DNA of 64,000 nucleotides from Pedobacter insulae (GCF_900113525.1 NZ_FOPP01000015.1:30122-94121), one strand, 5' to 3'; shown: positions 44,296-54,658, counted from the stretch's first letter. Program-made: numbers and translations. The notes: generated from the letters alone by a model not told the origin.

Positions 44296-44375
44296 CGTCA
44301 TTGCGAAACATAAGGCGTCATTGCGAGGTACGAAGCAATCTAATCGTGAGATTGCTTCGTACCTCGCAATGACGG
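44296..44375. repeat. REP-like palindrome, copy 1
   Basis: GTCATTGCGAG-GTAC-GAAGCAATCT is followed after a few bases by its inverted copy AGATTGCTTC-GTAC-CTCGCAATGAC. An extra GTCATTGCG half-unit precedes it. It lies between the convergent SpoU and molybdopterin-subunit genes. Confidence 0.85.
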
Positions 44376-44383
44376 GAAATAGC

Positions 44384-46507
44384 TTAAGCCTCCAATACTT
44401 TGTCCGGCGTAATTGGTAATGTTCTAATCCTTTTGCCTGTTGCATTAAATACCGCATTGGCTACAGCTGCAGAAAACCCTATCAGAGCAATCTCTCCCAT
44501 TCCCTTTGCACCCATTGGGTTTACAATAAGATCTGGCTTATTGATAAAGATTACGTCAATTTCAGGAACATCTGCATGGACAGGGACATGATAATCCGCA
44601 AAGTTGTTATTAATATATCGTCCGTAGCGATGATCTAGCAGTGCCTCTTCCGTTAAAGCCATTCCAATGCCACCCACTGCACCCCCAACCATCTGGCTCC
44701 TGGCTGTTTTGGGACTTACAATTGTACCGGCGTCGCCAACAGAAACTATTTTACTCACTTTAACCACACCCGTTAGTTGATGAACTCTTACCTGCACAAA
44801 GTGAATCGAAAATGAGTACATCGAGTAATTCTTGGCCTCCGGATTATTTTGTGATGATTGAATGGTTTTTTCAATCATGGCTAAATTATTTTTCTTCAAT
44901 ACGTCTACAAAGTTAGCGGTTGCGTCCATATTAGCATTAGCGGCCAATTCAACTATCGTAGCTTTTAAGGCAACACAAACATCATTTACTGCCGAGCCAA
45001 CTGTAGAAAGCGTTGCAGAGCCACCCTGACTTGGTGCTGGTGGTAAAGAAGAATCACCGAGTTCGAAGGTAATCTTACCAACAGGAATATTCATTAATTT
45101 ACTGGCTATCAAAGTCATGCCAGTTCCGGTACCGGGACCAATGTCACTTGCTGCACTTTGTAGAACCAAAGAACCATCAGCCTTTAAAATACCCTTTACT
45201 GTAGCTCTTCCCCTGCCAGCTCCAAATACGCCAACGCTTACCCCATATCCAATCTGCCATGCACCATCAACGATGCTTCCTGGTTTGTTTTTACGTTCGT
45301 TCCAACCAATTTTGTCCGCTCCTAGTTTGTAAGCTTCTTTAATATATTTGCTAGAAAATGGCCGCTTTTGTACTTGATCTATTTCCGGATCATTTTTTAT
45401 CCTAAACTCTAAAGGGTCCATATCTAATGCATGGGCCATCTCATCAATTGCACTTTCTAAGGCAAAAGCACCGGTGGCTTCACCTGGGCCCCGCATCCAA
45501 ATAGGAACCCCCATATCTAGAGGAATTACGTAATAATTCGTATTTACGTTTTCACATTGGTACATGAATTTCGACATATTTACTACGCCTTCGGTAAAGT
45601 TCTCATAGGTGGCCGACTGGCCAAAGGCGGTATGGGTTATTCCGGTCAATTTTCCATCCTTGGTTGCTCCAATCCCTATTTTTTGATAAGAAGCGGGTCT
45701 ATTTCCTACCATGGTGAACATTTGGTCGCGCGTAATAACCAATTTAACTGGTTTAGCTAAATGCTTTGAGGCAATTATGGTGGCAATTTCCAGAGGCCAA
45801 GTTCTTAAAGCCATTCCAAAGGCGCCACCTACAAATTCCGAGTTAACCTGGACTTTATCAACGGGGATCTTAAACACATTGGCAATTGTATTTTGGGTAG
45901 CTTTTACCCCCTGGGTTTTTGCGTACACAGTTACCTGGTCGTTCGGTCGCCAGTCGGCAATAATCCCATGCAATTCCATGGGGTTGTGGGTTTCAACCGG
46001 TAAATGGTATTTTTGTTCTAACTGCACCTCTGCCGTTTTATAGGCATCTTCAATTCCTCTTTTATAAGGAGTTTGTCCTTGAAGCTTCTTAACAGTAGAA
46101 TCACTAATACTTTTCTCAAAATCCGTATTGAAATCTTCTTTAGCATAGCTAACCTGCACCAAAGTTGCTGCGTAAGTTGCCCGTTCAAAGGTGTCGGCTA
46201 CCACAATTGCAAGAGGCTGACCGTTGTAAAAGATTTGATCAGTATAAAAAATCTTCATTGGCGATCCACCCTCCTGTTCATAACCCGCTACCGAAGGCTT
46301 GTTTAAATGTGATACTACCGCTAGTACGCCTGGGGCATTACTTGCTGCCTTACTGTCAATTGCCGTAATTTTTCCTTTGGTAACTGTGCTGGTAACCAAA
46401 ACGCCATAAGTTAATCCCGGCACTTCATATTCGGCAAAGAATTTTGCTTTTCCAGTTACTTTAGCGATACCGTCTACCCGGTCGTTTTCGTCTACAAAAA
46501 ATTCCAT
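44384..46507 (-). CDS. Molybdopterin-binding subunit of xanthine dehydrogenase-family oxidoreductase (PaoC-like)
   Basis: The 707-residue large subunit starts with DENDRVDGIAKVTGKAKFFAEY, has the aldehyde-oxidase core (NSEFVGGAFGMALR, PIWMRGPGEATGAFALESAIDE) and ends with NPMGAKGMGEIALIG, which carries the conserved active-site Glu. The length and separate-subunit organisation match periplasmic PaoABC aldehyde oxidoreductases rather than cytosolic purine enzymes. It has no signal peptide; export would ride on the small subunit. Its start overlaps the FAD subunit stop by one base. Confidence 0.9.
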   Translation of the reverse strand: MEFFVDENDRVDGIAKVTGKAKFFAEYEVPGLTYGVLVTSTVTKGKITAIDSKAASNAPGVLAVVSHLNKPSVAGYEQEGGSPMKIFYTDQIFYNGQPLAIVVADTFERATYAATLVQVSYAKEDFNTDFEKSISDSTVKKLQGQTPYKRGIEDAYKTAEVQLEQKYHLPVETHNPMELHGIIADWRPNDQVTVYAKTQGVKATQNTIANVFKIPVDKVQVNSEFVGGAFGMALRTWPLEIATIIASKHLAKPVKLVITRDQMFTMVGNRPASYQKIGIGATKDGKLTGITHTAFGQSATYENFTEGVVNMSKFMYQCENVNTNYYVIPLDMGVPIWMRGPGEATGAFALESAIDEMAHALDMDPLEFRIKNDPEIDQVQKRPFSSKYIKEAYKLGADKIGWNERKNKPGSIVDGAWQIGYGVSVGVFGAGRGRATVKGILKADGSLVLQSAASDIGPGTGTGMTLIASKLMNIPVGKITFELGDSSLPPAPSQGGSATLSTVGSAVNDVCVALKATIVELAANANMDATANFVDVLKKNNLAMIEKTIQSSQNNPEAKNYSMYSFSIHFVQVRVHQLTGVVKVSKIVSVGDAGTIVSPKTARSQMVGGAVGGIGMALTEEALLDHRYGRYINNNFADYHVPVHADVPEIDVIFINKPDLIVNPMGAKGMGEIALIGFSAAVANAVFNATGKRIRTLPITPDKVLEA

Positions 46508-47490
46508 TATGATTTAGCTTTTGCTACCGTTAGTGCTTCAATAATTGAGTTTGGAGCCATTTTGAGTTTAAAATCATTTTCCCCGAAACCCTTTGCTCCA
46601 TTCATGGCGATTTTGGCCGCTTCTTCAAAATTTGCTACCGTAGGGTTCTTTCCTTTCAAAAAGTTCTCTGCTGCTATAAGTCGCCATGGTTTATGCGCCA
46701 CACCTCCCATTGCTAAACGTGCAGTATGAATGATATTATTTTGAATATCTAATGCAGCCGCCACAGAAACCAAGGCAAATGCATAAGATGAACGGTCCCT
46801 AACTTTTAGATAGTGAAAGTTTTTATTCAAATTGTTAAGCGGAATCTCCAATCTAACAATTAGTTCTCCTTTCTGTAAATTATTATCTTTTTCTGGTGTG
46901 TTACCCGCTAAACGATGAAAGTCAATGAAATTAATTTTACGTTCGCCTTTTGTATGTGCGATTACAACTTTTGCGTCAAGGGCAACCAGTGCCACACACA
47001 TATCGCTTGGGTGTACGGCAATGCATGCTTCAGACGCTCCAAATATGGCATGCATTCTGTTATACCCGCCTATCGCTCCACACCCACTTCCTGGCGCACG
47101 CTTATTGCAGGGCATGGTAGTGTCGTAAAAATAAGCACACCTTGTCCGTTGCATCATATTGCCACCTACAGTTGCCATGTTGCGTAATTGAGCCGAAGCC
47201 CCCGCCTGAAGCGCAAGCATTAACAATGGAAATTTATCTTTAACAATCATATTTTCCGCTAGTTCCGAATTGGAGGCCAAAGCCCCAACATGCAAAACAT
47301 GATCGATCTCCTCTATTTTCTTTAAAGGCAAATAATTGATGTCAATTAATTTATCAGGGGCCGTAACCCCTCTTTTCATTAAATCGATCAGATTAGTACC
47401 TCCAGCAATAAAAGATGCTTTTGGGTCTTTCCCGATTAATCCCAACGCAGTTTTTACTACAGAAGTTCGTACATATTGAAAATTGATCAT
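46507..47490 (-). CDS. FAD-binding subunit of xanthine dehydrogenase-family oxidoreductase (PaoB-like)
   Basis: The 327-residue medium subunit has the FAD loop FIAGGTNLIDLMKRG and the conserved ATVGGNMMQRTRCAYFYD. It carries an extra cysteine-rich insertion (RTRC, MPCNKRAPGSGC, SEAC) like that of E. coli PaoB, which binds a [4Fe-4S] cluster. It overlaps both neighbours by 1-4 bp, so the three subunits are translationally coupled. Confidence 0.9.
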   Translation of the reverse strand: MINFQYVRTSVVKTALGLIGKDPKASFIAGGTNLIDLMKRGVTAPDKLIDINYLPLKKIEEIDHVLHVGALASNSELAENMIVKDKFPLLMLALQAGASAQLRNMATVGGNMMQRTRCAYFYDTTMPCNKRAPGSGCGAIGGYNRMHAIFGASEACIAVHPSDMCVALVALDAKVVIAHTKGERKINFIDFHRLAGNTPEKDNNLQKGELIVRLEIPLNNLNKNFHYLKVRDRSSYAFALVSVAAALDIQNNIIHTARLAMGGVAHKPWRLIAAENFLKGKNPTVANFEEAAKIAMNGAKGFGENDFKLKMAPNSIIEALTVAKAKS

Positions 47491-48107
47491 AATGCAGTCC
47501 CCTTTTCTTTAACTTCCTGTATCGCATCTATAATATTCGGATAGGCTCCGCACCGGCAAATATTGCCGCTCATATATTCTCTTATCTCGTCTTTCGAATT
47601 GGCATGTCCTTCCTTAATGCATGCAACTGCGCTCATAATCTGTCCAGGCGTGCAATACCCGCACTGAAAACCATCATGCTTAATAAACGCTGCTTGCATG
47701 GGATGTAACACATCTCCTTTAGCTAAGCCTTCTATAGTGGTGATACTCTTTCCTTCATTCATTACCGCTAAGCTCAGGCACGAATTAACTCTTTGTCCAT
47801 TAACATGAACGGTGCAAGCTCCACATTGGCCATGATCGCATCCTTTTTTTGTACCGGTTAAATGTAATTGTTCTCGCAATAAATCCAACAGGGTAACCCT
47901 CGGTTCAACTTTCAGTGTGTAAGGCTTATTGTTAACTTTCAGGTTTAATGGAATTTTTTCGAACATTTCTGCGAAACGCTCGTCTACTTTTTGATCAGCA
48001 GCTTTCAACACCGTTAAGGGTGTTAAGGTCAAAGCCGTAAAAAGAGATGATTTCTTTAAAAAGTCGCGGCGAGTGTCGCCAGCTGCATTAGGATCGAGTT
48101 CGGACAT
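47487..48107 (-). CDS. [2Fe-2S] subunit of xanthine dehydrogenase-family oxidoreductase (PaoA-like), Tat signal
   Basis: The 206-residue small subunit has a twin-arginine signal (DTRRDFLKKSSLFTALTL) at its start. Two [2Fe-2S] clusters are visible: CDHGQCGACTVHVNGQRVNSC and CGYCTPGQ ... CRCGAY. The Tat signal would carry the folded trimer to the periplasm. It is the first gene of the three-subunit operon. No molybdenum-cofactor insertase (XdhC/PaoD) gene is present in the window. Confidence 0.92.
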   Translation of the reverse strand: MSELDPNAAGDTRRDFLKKSSLFTALTLTPLTVLKAADQKVDERFAEMFEKIPLNLKVNNKPYTLKVEPRVTLLDLLREQLHLTGTKKGCDHGQCGACTVHVNGQRVNSCLSLAVMNEGKSITTIEGLAKGDVLHPMQAAFIKHDGFQCGYCTPGQIMSAVACIKEGHANSKDEIREYMSGNICRCGAYPNIIDAIQEVKEKGTAL

Positions 48108-48203
48108 AATGGAACAATTTTATGTTGTCCTAATATCGGAAATCAAAAAGGTGTTTTTCGCGATTTCGGTAATTTAGAAGGAATCTAAAAGGTAGCTATA
48201 AAT

Positions 48204-48283
48204 CGTCATTGCGAGCGTAGCGAAGCAATCTAATTATAAGATTGCTTCGCTACGCTCGCAATGACGGGAACCTCGCAATGACG
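48204..48283. repeat. REP-like palindrome, copy 2
   Basis: GTCATTGCGAG-CGTAGC-GAAGCAATCT pairs with AGATTGCTTC-GCTACG-CTCGCAATGAC, plus an extra CTCGCAATGACG unit. The variable arm CGTAGC/GCTACG differs from copy 1 (GTAC/GTAC) but still pairs. It fills the space between gltD and the Tat-signal small-subunit gene. Confidence 0.85.
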
Positions 48284-49750
48284 TTAAGCGTACGCTACAG
48301 CCTCTTTAGAAGGTAACTTGCTATGTCCCATTAAATACTCATCAACTTTACGCGCAGCTTCTCTTCCTTCAGAGATGGCCCAAACTACCAGAGATTGGCC
48401 TCTGCGCATATCGCCAGCTACAAATATTTTAGGAATGTTAGTTTGATAAATACCTTCTACTGCTTTAACATTACCTCTTTCATCTAGTTCTACCCCTAAT
48501 TTTTCTATCAGGCCCTGCTTTTGGGGATATAGGAAACCCATCGCTAATAAAACCAGTTCGCATGGATAAACCTTCTCAGTTCCTTCAATTTCCTTAAAGC
48601 CATTAGCTCTCCCATTGGCATCAATATCCCACTCAACATTTACCACTTTTAAGGCTTTTAAGTTACCTTCCTCATCGGCAATAAACTCTTTGGTATTTAC
48701 CGCCCAAGTTCTACTCACGCCCTCTTCATGTGATGATGTCACTTTTAACAACATCGGATAAGTAGGCCATGGCATATGGCTGGCCCTACTTTCAGGTGGC
48801 ATCGGCATTATTTCAAACTGGGTTACCGACTTTGCGCCCTGACGATTAGAAGTTCCAATACAATCAGATCCTGTGTCGCCGCCTCCAATTACAATAACAT
48901 TCTTACCAGTGGCTTTAATTTCCTCTCCAACCACCGGGCGTAGGCTTACCCGCTTATTTTGTTGCTTCAAGAAATCCATTGCAAAATGTATACCTTTGGC
49001 GCTCCTACCAATGGCAGGTAAGTCGCGGGGAATAGTTGAACCGCCAGCTAGTACTAAAGCGTGATGGTCTCTTAATAAGGCACTTAGTTCAATGTTTTCT
49101 CCAATATTGGCATTACATTTAAAAACAATACCTTCTTCCTCCATTAATTTAATCCTACGATCAACTACATCTTTTTGTAATTTGAAATCTGGAATTCCAT
49201 ATCTTAATAACCCTCCCGGCACATCATCGCGCTCAAATACTGTTACTTCGTGACCCGCCTTATTTAACTGAGCAGCAGTAGCTAAACCTGCGGGACCTGA
49301 ACCTATCACTGCGATTTTCTTTCCACTTCTAATTAAAGGTGCATGGGCTTTGATAAAACCTTTTTCGAAAGCTATTTCTATGATGTGTTTTTCAATTTCT
49401 TCAATTGAAACTGGCGAGCGGTTAATACCTAATACACAGGCGCTTTCACAGGGTGCCGGACAAATCCTTCCGGTAAACTCAGGAAAATTATTTGTGCTAA
49501 GCAATATCTCGGCAGCATTTTGCCATTCACCTTTGTAAACGGCATCATTAAACTCCGGAATAACATTTCCCAAGGGACAACCTGATTGGCAAAAAGGCAC
49601 TCCACAATCCATGCAACGTGCAGCTTGTTTATGGAGCTCATCATTTGCCAAAGGGTTTAAAAACTCATTATAATGTTGTATACGGACGGCTGGTTCTTGT
49701 CTTGAAGGCGAAACTCTTTCGTATTCAAAAAATCCTGTTACTTTCCCCAT
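48284..49750 (-). CDS. gltD: Glutamate synthase small subunit
   Basis: The 488-residue beta subunit has N-terminal iron-sulfur cysteines (QAARCMDCGVPFCQSGCPLGN and GRICPAPCESACVLG) and two Rossmann nucleotide folds: GSGPAGLATAAQLNKAGHEVTVFE for FAD and VIGGGDTGSDC for NADPH. It passes electrons to GltB for glutamate synthesis from glutamine and 2-oxoglutarate. The gene starts at the base after the gltB stop, so the two are co-transcribed. Confidence 0.96.
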   Translation of the reverse strand: MGKVTGFFEYERVSPSRQEPAVRIQHYNEFLNPLANDELHKQAARCMDCGVPFCQSGCPLGNVIPEFNDAVYKGEWQNAAEILLSTNNFPEFTGRICPAPCESACVLGINRSPVSIEEIEKHIIEIAFEKGFIKAHAPLIRSGKKIAVIGSGPAGLATAAQLNKAGHEVTVFERDDVPGGLLRYGIPDFKLQKDVVDRRIKLMEEEGIVFKCNANIGENIELSALLRDHHALVLAGGSTIPRDLPAIGRSAKGIHFAMDFLKQQNKRVSLRPVVGEEIKATGKNVIVIGGGDTGSDCIGTSNRQGAKSVTQFEIMPMPPESRASHMPWPTYPMLLKVTSSHEEGVSRTWAVNTKEFIADEEGNLKALKVVNVEWDIDANGRANGFKEIEGTEKVYPCELVLLAMGFLYPQKQGLIEKLGVELDERGNVKAVEGIYQTNIPKIFVAGDMRRGQSLVVWAISEGREAARKVDEYLMGHSKLPSKEAVAYA

Positions 49751-52700
49751 TTAGTTAATCTTTACTTGTGAACTACGTTGTAATAAAACTGCTTTATATT
49801 CTTTAGGGAATACTTTAACAAATTTGCCCGATTGGTTTGCCCAATCACTTAATATAAATTCGGCAACCCTACTGTTAGTTAATCTAATATGATTTTTCAA
49901 TAGTACGCTTATTCTTTCCTCATCTTCGGCTTGTAAAGGATCAAGATCTACCATTTCCCGATTACATTTTTTTGCAAAATCTCCCTTTACATCATATACC
50001 CAGGCTAAACCACCACTCATCCCTGCGGCAAAATTGCTACCAGTATCACCAATCACCAGCACTTCTCCACCAGTCATATACTCACAACCATGGTCGCCCA
50101 CTCCTTCTACTACCGTAGTAGCGCCAGAGTTTCTAACCGCAAAGCGCTCTCCTGCTTTACCTCTAATATATAATTCGCCTGAGGTAGCTCCATAAAGCGC
50201 TACGTTTCCGATAATAATATTCTGCTCTGGCACATAATTAATGTTACCAAATGGATAAACCACTAATTTGGCACCCGAAAGTCCTTTACCAACATAATCA
50301 TTCCCTTCTCCTTCAAGTGTCAAAGAAAGTCCTTTAGCTGCAAAAGCACCAAAACTTTGTCCCGCCGAGCCAACACATTTAAAATTTATCGTATCAGCAG
50401 GCAAACCACCGCCTTTGTGTACCTTCGATATTTCATTTGATAGCATGGTTCCAATCGCTCGGTCGGTGTTTTTAACCTCAAAATTAGCAAAAACAGGCTC
50501 ATTATTTAAAATAGCAGGCATTGCTTTGGCTATGAGTTGGTGATCAAGTACTTGATCTAATCCATGATCTTGTGTCTCGGTATTGTATAATGGAGTACCA
50601 TAATTTGGTTCTTTATATAAAATTGGTGTTAGATCAACAAATTTCAATTTCCAATCTGCTTCATCAAATTTGCGCATCTTAAGTACGTCAGACTGACCGA
50701 TCATCTCTTCTATGGTTTTAAAACCAAGTTCGGCCATTATTTCTCTAAGTTCTTCTGCTAAGAAGTGGAACAGGTTAACTACGTGAGCAGGATCGCCGGT
50801 AAATAATGCTCTCAACTCAGGGTCTTGCGTTGCTACACCAACCGGACAAGTATTTAAGTGGCATTTACGCATCATGATACAGCCCGCAGTTACCAAAGCG
50901 GCTGTTGCCACACCCCACTCTTCGGCACCTAATAAAGCAGCAATAGCGATGTCCCTACCGGTCTTTAATTGTCCGTCGGTTTGCAAAACCACCCTACTTC
51001 TCAACCTATTTTTAACGAGCGTTTGATGAGCTTCTGCCAAACCCAACTCCCAAGGTAAGCCTGCATGTTGAATAGATGTTAAAGGGGAAGCTCCAGTTCC
51101 TCCATCATAACCAGATACCAGGATCACATCGGCATGTGCCTTAGCCACGCCTGCTGCAATGGTACCTACTCCTGCTTTAGATACTAATTTAACATTGATC
51201 CTAGCAGCTCTGTTCGCATTCTTCAAATCAAAAATCAGCTGTGCTAGATCCTCAATAGAATAAATATCGTGGTGCGGGGGCGGCGAGATCAATCCCACTC
51301 CAGGTGTAGCATGGCGTACTTTCGCAATCCAGTCGTCTACCTTGTGGCCGGGTAACTGTCCACCTTCCCCTGGCTTAGCGCCTTGAGCCATTTTTATCTG
51401 CAACTCATCCGCATTGGTTAAATAATAACTTGTTACCCCAAAACGAGCTGATGCAATTTGCTTGATAGCCGAGCGCATTGAATCACCGTTTGGTAAGTTT
51501 TCATAGCGTATTTCATCTTCACCGCCTTCGCCTGTATTACTTTTTCCACCAATACGGTTCATGGCAATCGCTAAGGTAGAATGTGCTTCGTGCGAAATTG
51601 ATCCGAACGACATAGCGCCCGTTGCAAATCGTTTCAGAATATTTTCTACCGGTTCTACTTCTGTTAAGGAAATAGATGGACGGTTATAATTAAATTCTAA
51701 TAAACCGCGAATCGTATATGCCTGCGCGGTTTGGTCGTTGATTAATTTGGAATACCTTTTGAAAGTTGCGAAATCATTTCTACGGGTGGCATTTTGCAAT
51801 AAATGAATCGTTTCTGGATTAAACAAGTGCTTTTCACCCCTGCGTCTCCATTTATAAGTACCGCCCGCCGATAGTAATTCTTCGGTCTGGGTTTTAGGTC
51901 CGAAACTGCGGCGGTGTTTAATCAAGGTTTCAAGCGCAATCTCGTCTAACCCCAATCCGCCAATACGGGAAACAGCACCGGTGAAATGTGTATTTACAAC
52001 TTGCTCATTGATCCCTAATATTTCGAATATCTGTGCACCATGGTAAGATTGTAAGGTAGAAATTCCCATTTTTGAGAAGATCTTTAACAAACCATTGTTT
52101 ACAGCATAAATATAATTTGAAATCAGTTTTTCTGGTTTTAACCCACTTTCGATATCGAAACCTTTAATAGTTTCCAAAGCTAGGTAAGGGTTAACAGCTG
52201 TCGCTCCAAAACCAATCAGCGTGGCAAAGTGATGCACTTCCCATACATCGCCTGCTTCTACCACAATACCTACTGCACCGCGATACCCTTTTCTAATTAG
52301 GTGGTGATGTACGGCCGAAACCGCTAAAAGCGAAGGAATTGCAGCATGTTCCGAGTCTATTGCTCTATCGGATAATACGATTACCTGAAAACCATCCTCT
52401 ACTGCATCAACGGCGTAACGACAGAGGCGATCAAGTGCCTTTGCCAATGAACCAGGCTTATCATTTGCCCTGAAGTAGGTTTGTAAGGTTTTAGATTGAA
52501 ATAAGCCCGTATCAATACTTCTTAACTTTTCGAGTTCTAAGTTGGTTAATATCGGATGTTTAATGCCTACACAATGGCATTGTACCTGATTTTCTTCCAG
52601 TAAGTTACCATTATTCCCCATAAAGCCTGCCAGGCTCATCACCACTTTTTCACGAATTGGATCGATTGGCGGATTAGTAACCTGGGCAAATAATTGCTTA

Positions 52701-54262
52701 AAGTAAGAAGACAAATGTTGCGGTTGCTTAGACAATACCGCCAAAGGCGTATCGGTTCCCATAGAACCTATGGCTTCCTTTCCTTCAATGGCCATTGGTT
52801 TTAAGAGCAAATCGATATCTTCTCTACTATAGCCAAACACCTGTTGATATTTAAAAATAGAGTCTTTAGCCAAATTGGTAAACATTAACCTTGGCTCCGG
52901 TAGCTCTTCTAATTTAATTTGATATTGATTGATCCAATCTGCATAGGGTCTTCTGTTACAAACCTGCTTTTTAATTTCATCGTCGCTGATAATTCGGCCC
53001 TGCTCCATGTCTACGACAAACATTTTGCCTGGTGTTAGCCTTCCTTTTTCAATGATGGTACTTTGATCTATCGCAAGCGCTCCAGATTCAGAAGCCATAA
53101 TTACCCGATCATCATTCGTTAAGGCGTAACGGGAAGGTCGCAATCCATTACGATCTAACGTTGCGCCAATTAAATTACCATCTGTGAATGCAATTGCCGC
53201 CGGACCATCCCAGGGCTCCATCAACGATGCATGAAACTCGTAGAATGCCTTTTTAACAGGATCCATATCTTCATTACCGTCCCATGCTTCCGGAATTAAC
53301 ATCATCAATACGTGGGGCAAAGATCTTCCAGCATGCAATAAAAGTTCCACCACGTTATCTAAACACCCCGAGTCAGATTGCGATTCGTCGATTACCGGCA
53401 AAATCATATTAAGCTCTTCTGCTGTAAAGTATGGTGAGGCAAATGATTTAACACTTGATCTGAACCAATTCAAATTTCCTTGTAAAGTATTAATCTCTCC
53501 ATTGTGTGCAATATACCTGAAAGGCTGTGCCAGTCGCCACGAAGGAAACGTATTAGTTGCAAACCGCGAGTGAACCAGTCCAAATGCCGATACCATTCGT
53601 TTGTCGCTTAACTCAGCAAAATACGTGCGTACCTGAAGTGAAGTTAATTGTCCTTTATATATAATGGTTCTTGAAGAGAAAGAGGCGATATAAAAATCTT
53701 GTTTACTGCCTGCAACTGTACTATAAATAGTTTTAGCTAAATAGGTTTTTAAAACAAACAGTTTTCTTTCAAAATCTGCTCCCGGTGCAACATGATAAGG
53801 CCGTGCAATAAATACCTGTTCAATTTCTGGTTCAACAGATAGTGCTGTTGCACCGATATCCGTTGTGTCGACCTGTACTTTTCTAAAGCCTAATACTTCT
53901 AGACCTAGTTTTTCTGCAGTACGGTAAATAATCTCCCTGCATTCTTCACGTGCACGTATCTCTTTGGGTAAAAATAGCATACCCACTCCATAATTTCCAT
54001 ATTCGGGCAAGCTAAATCCTGCTCTCAGGCATTCATCAAATAAAAATTCGTGTGGTACTTGAATCATTATCCCCGCTCCGTCACCCGTATTAGGCTCGGC
54101 ACCGCAAGCACCCCTATGATCGAGATTTTCTAAAATTGTGATCGAATCTGATATGATTTGATGTGATTTACGGCCTTTTACATGGGCTACGAAACCGATA
54201 CCACAGGCATCATGTTCAAAGCTTTTACGGTATAATCCTTGGTGTTCATTCAAGTACTTCAT
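49751..54262 (-). CDS. gltB: Glutamate synthase large subunit
   Basis: The 1503-residue alpha subunit begins with an N-terminal amidotransferase domain whose catalytic cysteine is Cys20 (EHDACGIGFVAH), after a short propeptide. The central and FMN domains include ATRRND-like stretches, GEGGEDEIRYE and PLTSIQHAGLPWELGLAEAHQTL, and the C-terminus is the beta-helix domain. Together with GltD it forms NADPH-dependent GOGAT. A perfect 27-bp inverted repeat lies about 135 bp upstream. Confidence 0.97.
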   Translation of the reverse strand: MKYLNEHQGLYRKSFEHDACGIGFVAHVKGRKSHQIISDSITILENLDHRGACGAEPNTGDGAGIMIQVPHEFLFDECLRAGFSLPEYGNYGVGMLFLPKEIRAREECREIIYRTAEKLGLEVLGFRKVQVDTTDIGATALSVEPEIEQVFIARPYHVAPGADFERKLFVLKTYLAKTIYSTVAGSKQDFYIASFSSRTIIYKGQLTSLQVRTYFAELSDKRMVSAFGLVHSRFATNTFPSWRLAQPFRYIAHNGEINTLQGNLNWFRSSVKSFASPYFTAEELNMILPVIDESQSDSGCLDNVVELLLHAGRSLPHVLMMLIPEAWDGNEDMDPVKKAFYEFHASLMEPWDGPAAIAFTDGNLIGATLDRNGLRPSRYALTNDDRVIMASESGALAIDQSTIIEKGRLTPGKMFVVDMEQGRIISDDEIKKQVCNRRPYADWINQYQIKLEELPEPRLMFTNLAKDSIFKYQQVFGYSREDIDLLLKPMAIEGKEAIGSMGTDTPLAVLSKQPQHLSSYFKQLFAQVTNPPIDPIREKVVMSLAGFMGNNGNLLEENQVQCHCVGIKHPILTNLELEKLRSIDTGLFQSKTLQTYFRANDKPGSLAKALDRLCRYAVDAVEDGFQVIVLSDRAIDSEHAAIPSLLAVSAVHHHLIRKGYRGAVGIVVEAGDVWEVHHFATLIGFGATAVNPYLALETIKGFDIESGLKPEKLISNYIYAVNNGLLKIFSKMGISTLQSYHGAQIFEILGINEQVVNTHFTGAVSRIGGLGLDEIALETLIKHRRSFGPKTQTEELLSAGGTYKWRRRGEKHLFNPETIHLLQNATRRNDFATFKRYSKLINDQTAQAYTIRGLLEFNYNRPSISLTEVEPVENILKRFATGAMSFGSISHEAHSTLAIAMNRIGGKSNTGEGGEDEIRYENLPNGDSMRSAIKQIASARFGVTSYYLTNADELQIKMAQGAKPGEGGQLPGHKVDDWIAKVRHATPGVGLISPPPHHDIYSIEDLAQLIFDLKNANRAARINVKLVSKAGVGTIAAGVAKAHADVILVSGYDGGTGASPLTSIQHAGLPWELGLAEAHQTLVKNRLRSRVVLQTDGQLKTGRDIAIAALLGAEEWGVATAALVTAGCIMMRKCHLNTCPVGVATQDPELRALFTGDPAHVVNLFHFLAEELREIMAELGFKTIEEMIGQSDVLKMRKFDEADWKLKFVDLTPILYKEPNYGTPLYNTETQDHGLDQVLDHQLIAKAMPAILNNEPVFANFEVKNTDRAIGTMLSNEISKVHKGGGLPADTINFKCVGSAGQSFGAFAAKGLSLTLEGEGNDYVGKGLSGAKLVVYPFGNINYVPEQNIIIGNVALYGATSGELYIRGKAGERFAVRNSGATTVVEGVGDHGCEYMTGGEVLVIGDTGSNFAAGMSGGLAWVYDVKGDFAKKCNREMVDLDPLQAEDEERISVLLKNHIRLTNSRVAEFILSDWANQSGKFVKVFPKEYKAVLLQRSSQVKIN

Positions 54263-54396
54263 CTTGGTCTCTTTCTGGTTTATTAGTTAGTGTATAGGAA
54301 ACACTAAGATACTAAATTTTAATCTTAAATTACATTATCCGTAATATTTTTGATATTTATTCAAATATTATGTTTCGAATCGTTTCTTTTTTATAA

Positions 54397-54423
54397 AAAT
54401 GTTAACTGAAAACGTTAACATTT
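54397..54423. promoter_or_regulatory. 27-bp inverted repeat upstream of gltB
   Basis: AAATGTTAAC and GTTAACATTT flank a 7-bp spacer. It lies 135-161 bp before the gltB ATG in a gene-free AT-rich stretch (54263-54620). It may bind a regulator of gltBD; which one is unknown. Confidence 0.4.
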
Positions 54424-54624
54424 ATAAATTTCATAATCGTTTAAATTGCTATTTATGCATAGTAATGGTTTAAAGCAAGATATTTAGAGCCCACTCTGAG
54501 GCGGTAGGCTGTTTAATTCGTGCTTATATTGCCGTTAATTTCCACTTCTTGAGCTCTTAGTTTTAACTCAATCGCTTATAAATCAATCCCGTAGTATTTA
54601 TTCGATAAATTTCCCATTTTTCTT

Positions 54625-54654
54625 TTTGTAAAATGGGTGCTTTTGTTACCTTTG
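54625..54654 (+). promoter_or_regulatory. Promoter of the SRP RNA gene
   Basis: TTTG (54625-54628), an 18-bp spacer and TACCTTTG (54647-54654) give a full Bacteroidota -33/-7 promoter. The first base of the RNA stem is 5 bp downstream. Confidence 0.75.
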
Positions 54655-54658
54655 TGCC

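Noticed and set aside
44384..48107. Xanthine dehydrogenase for purine breakdown
   Set aside because: The Tat signal, separate PaoA/B/C-like subunits and extra cysteines in the FAD subunit point to a periplasmic aldehyde oxidoreductase.
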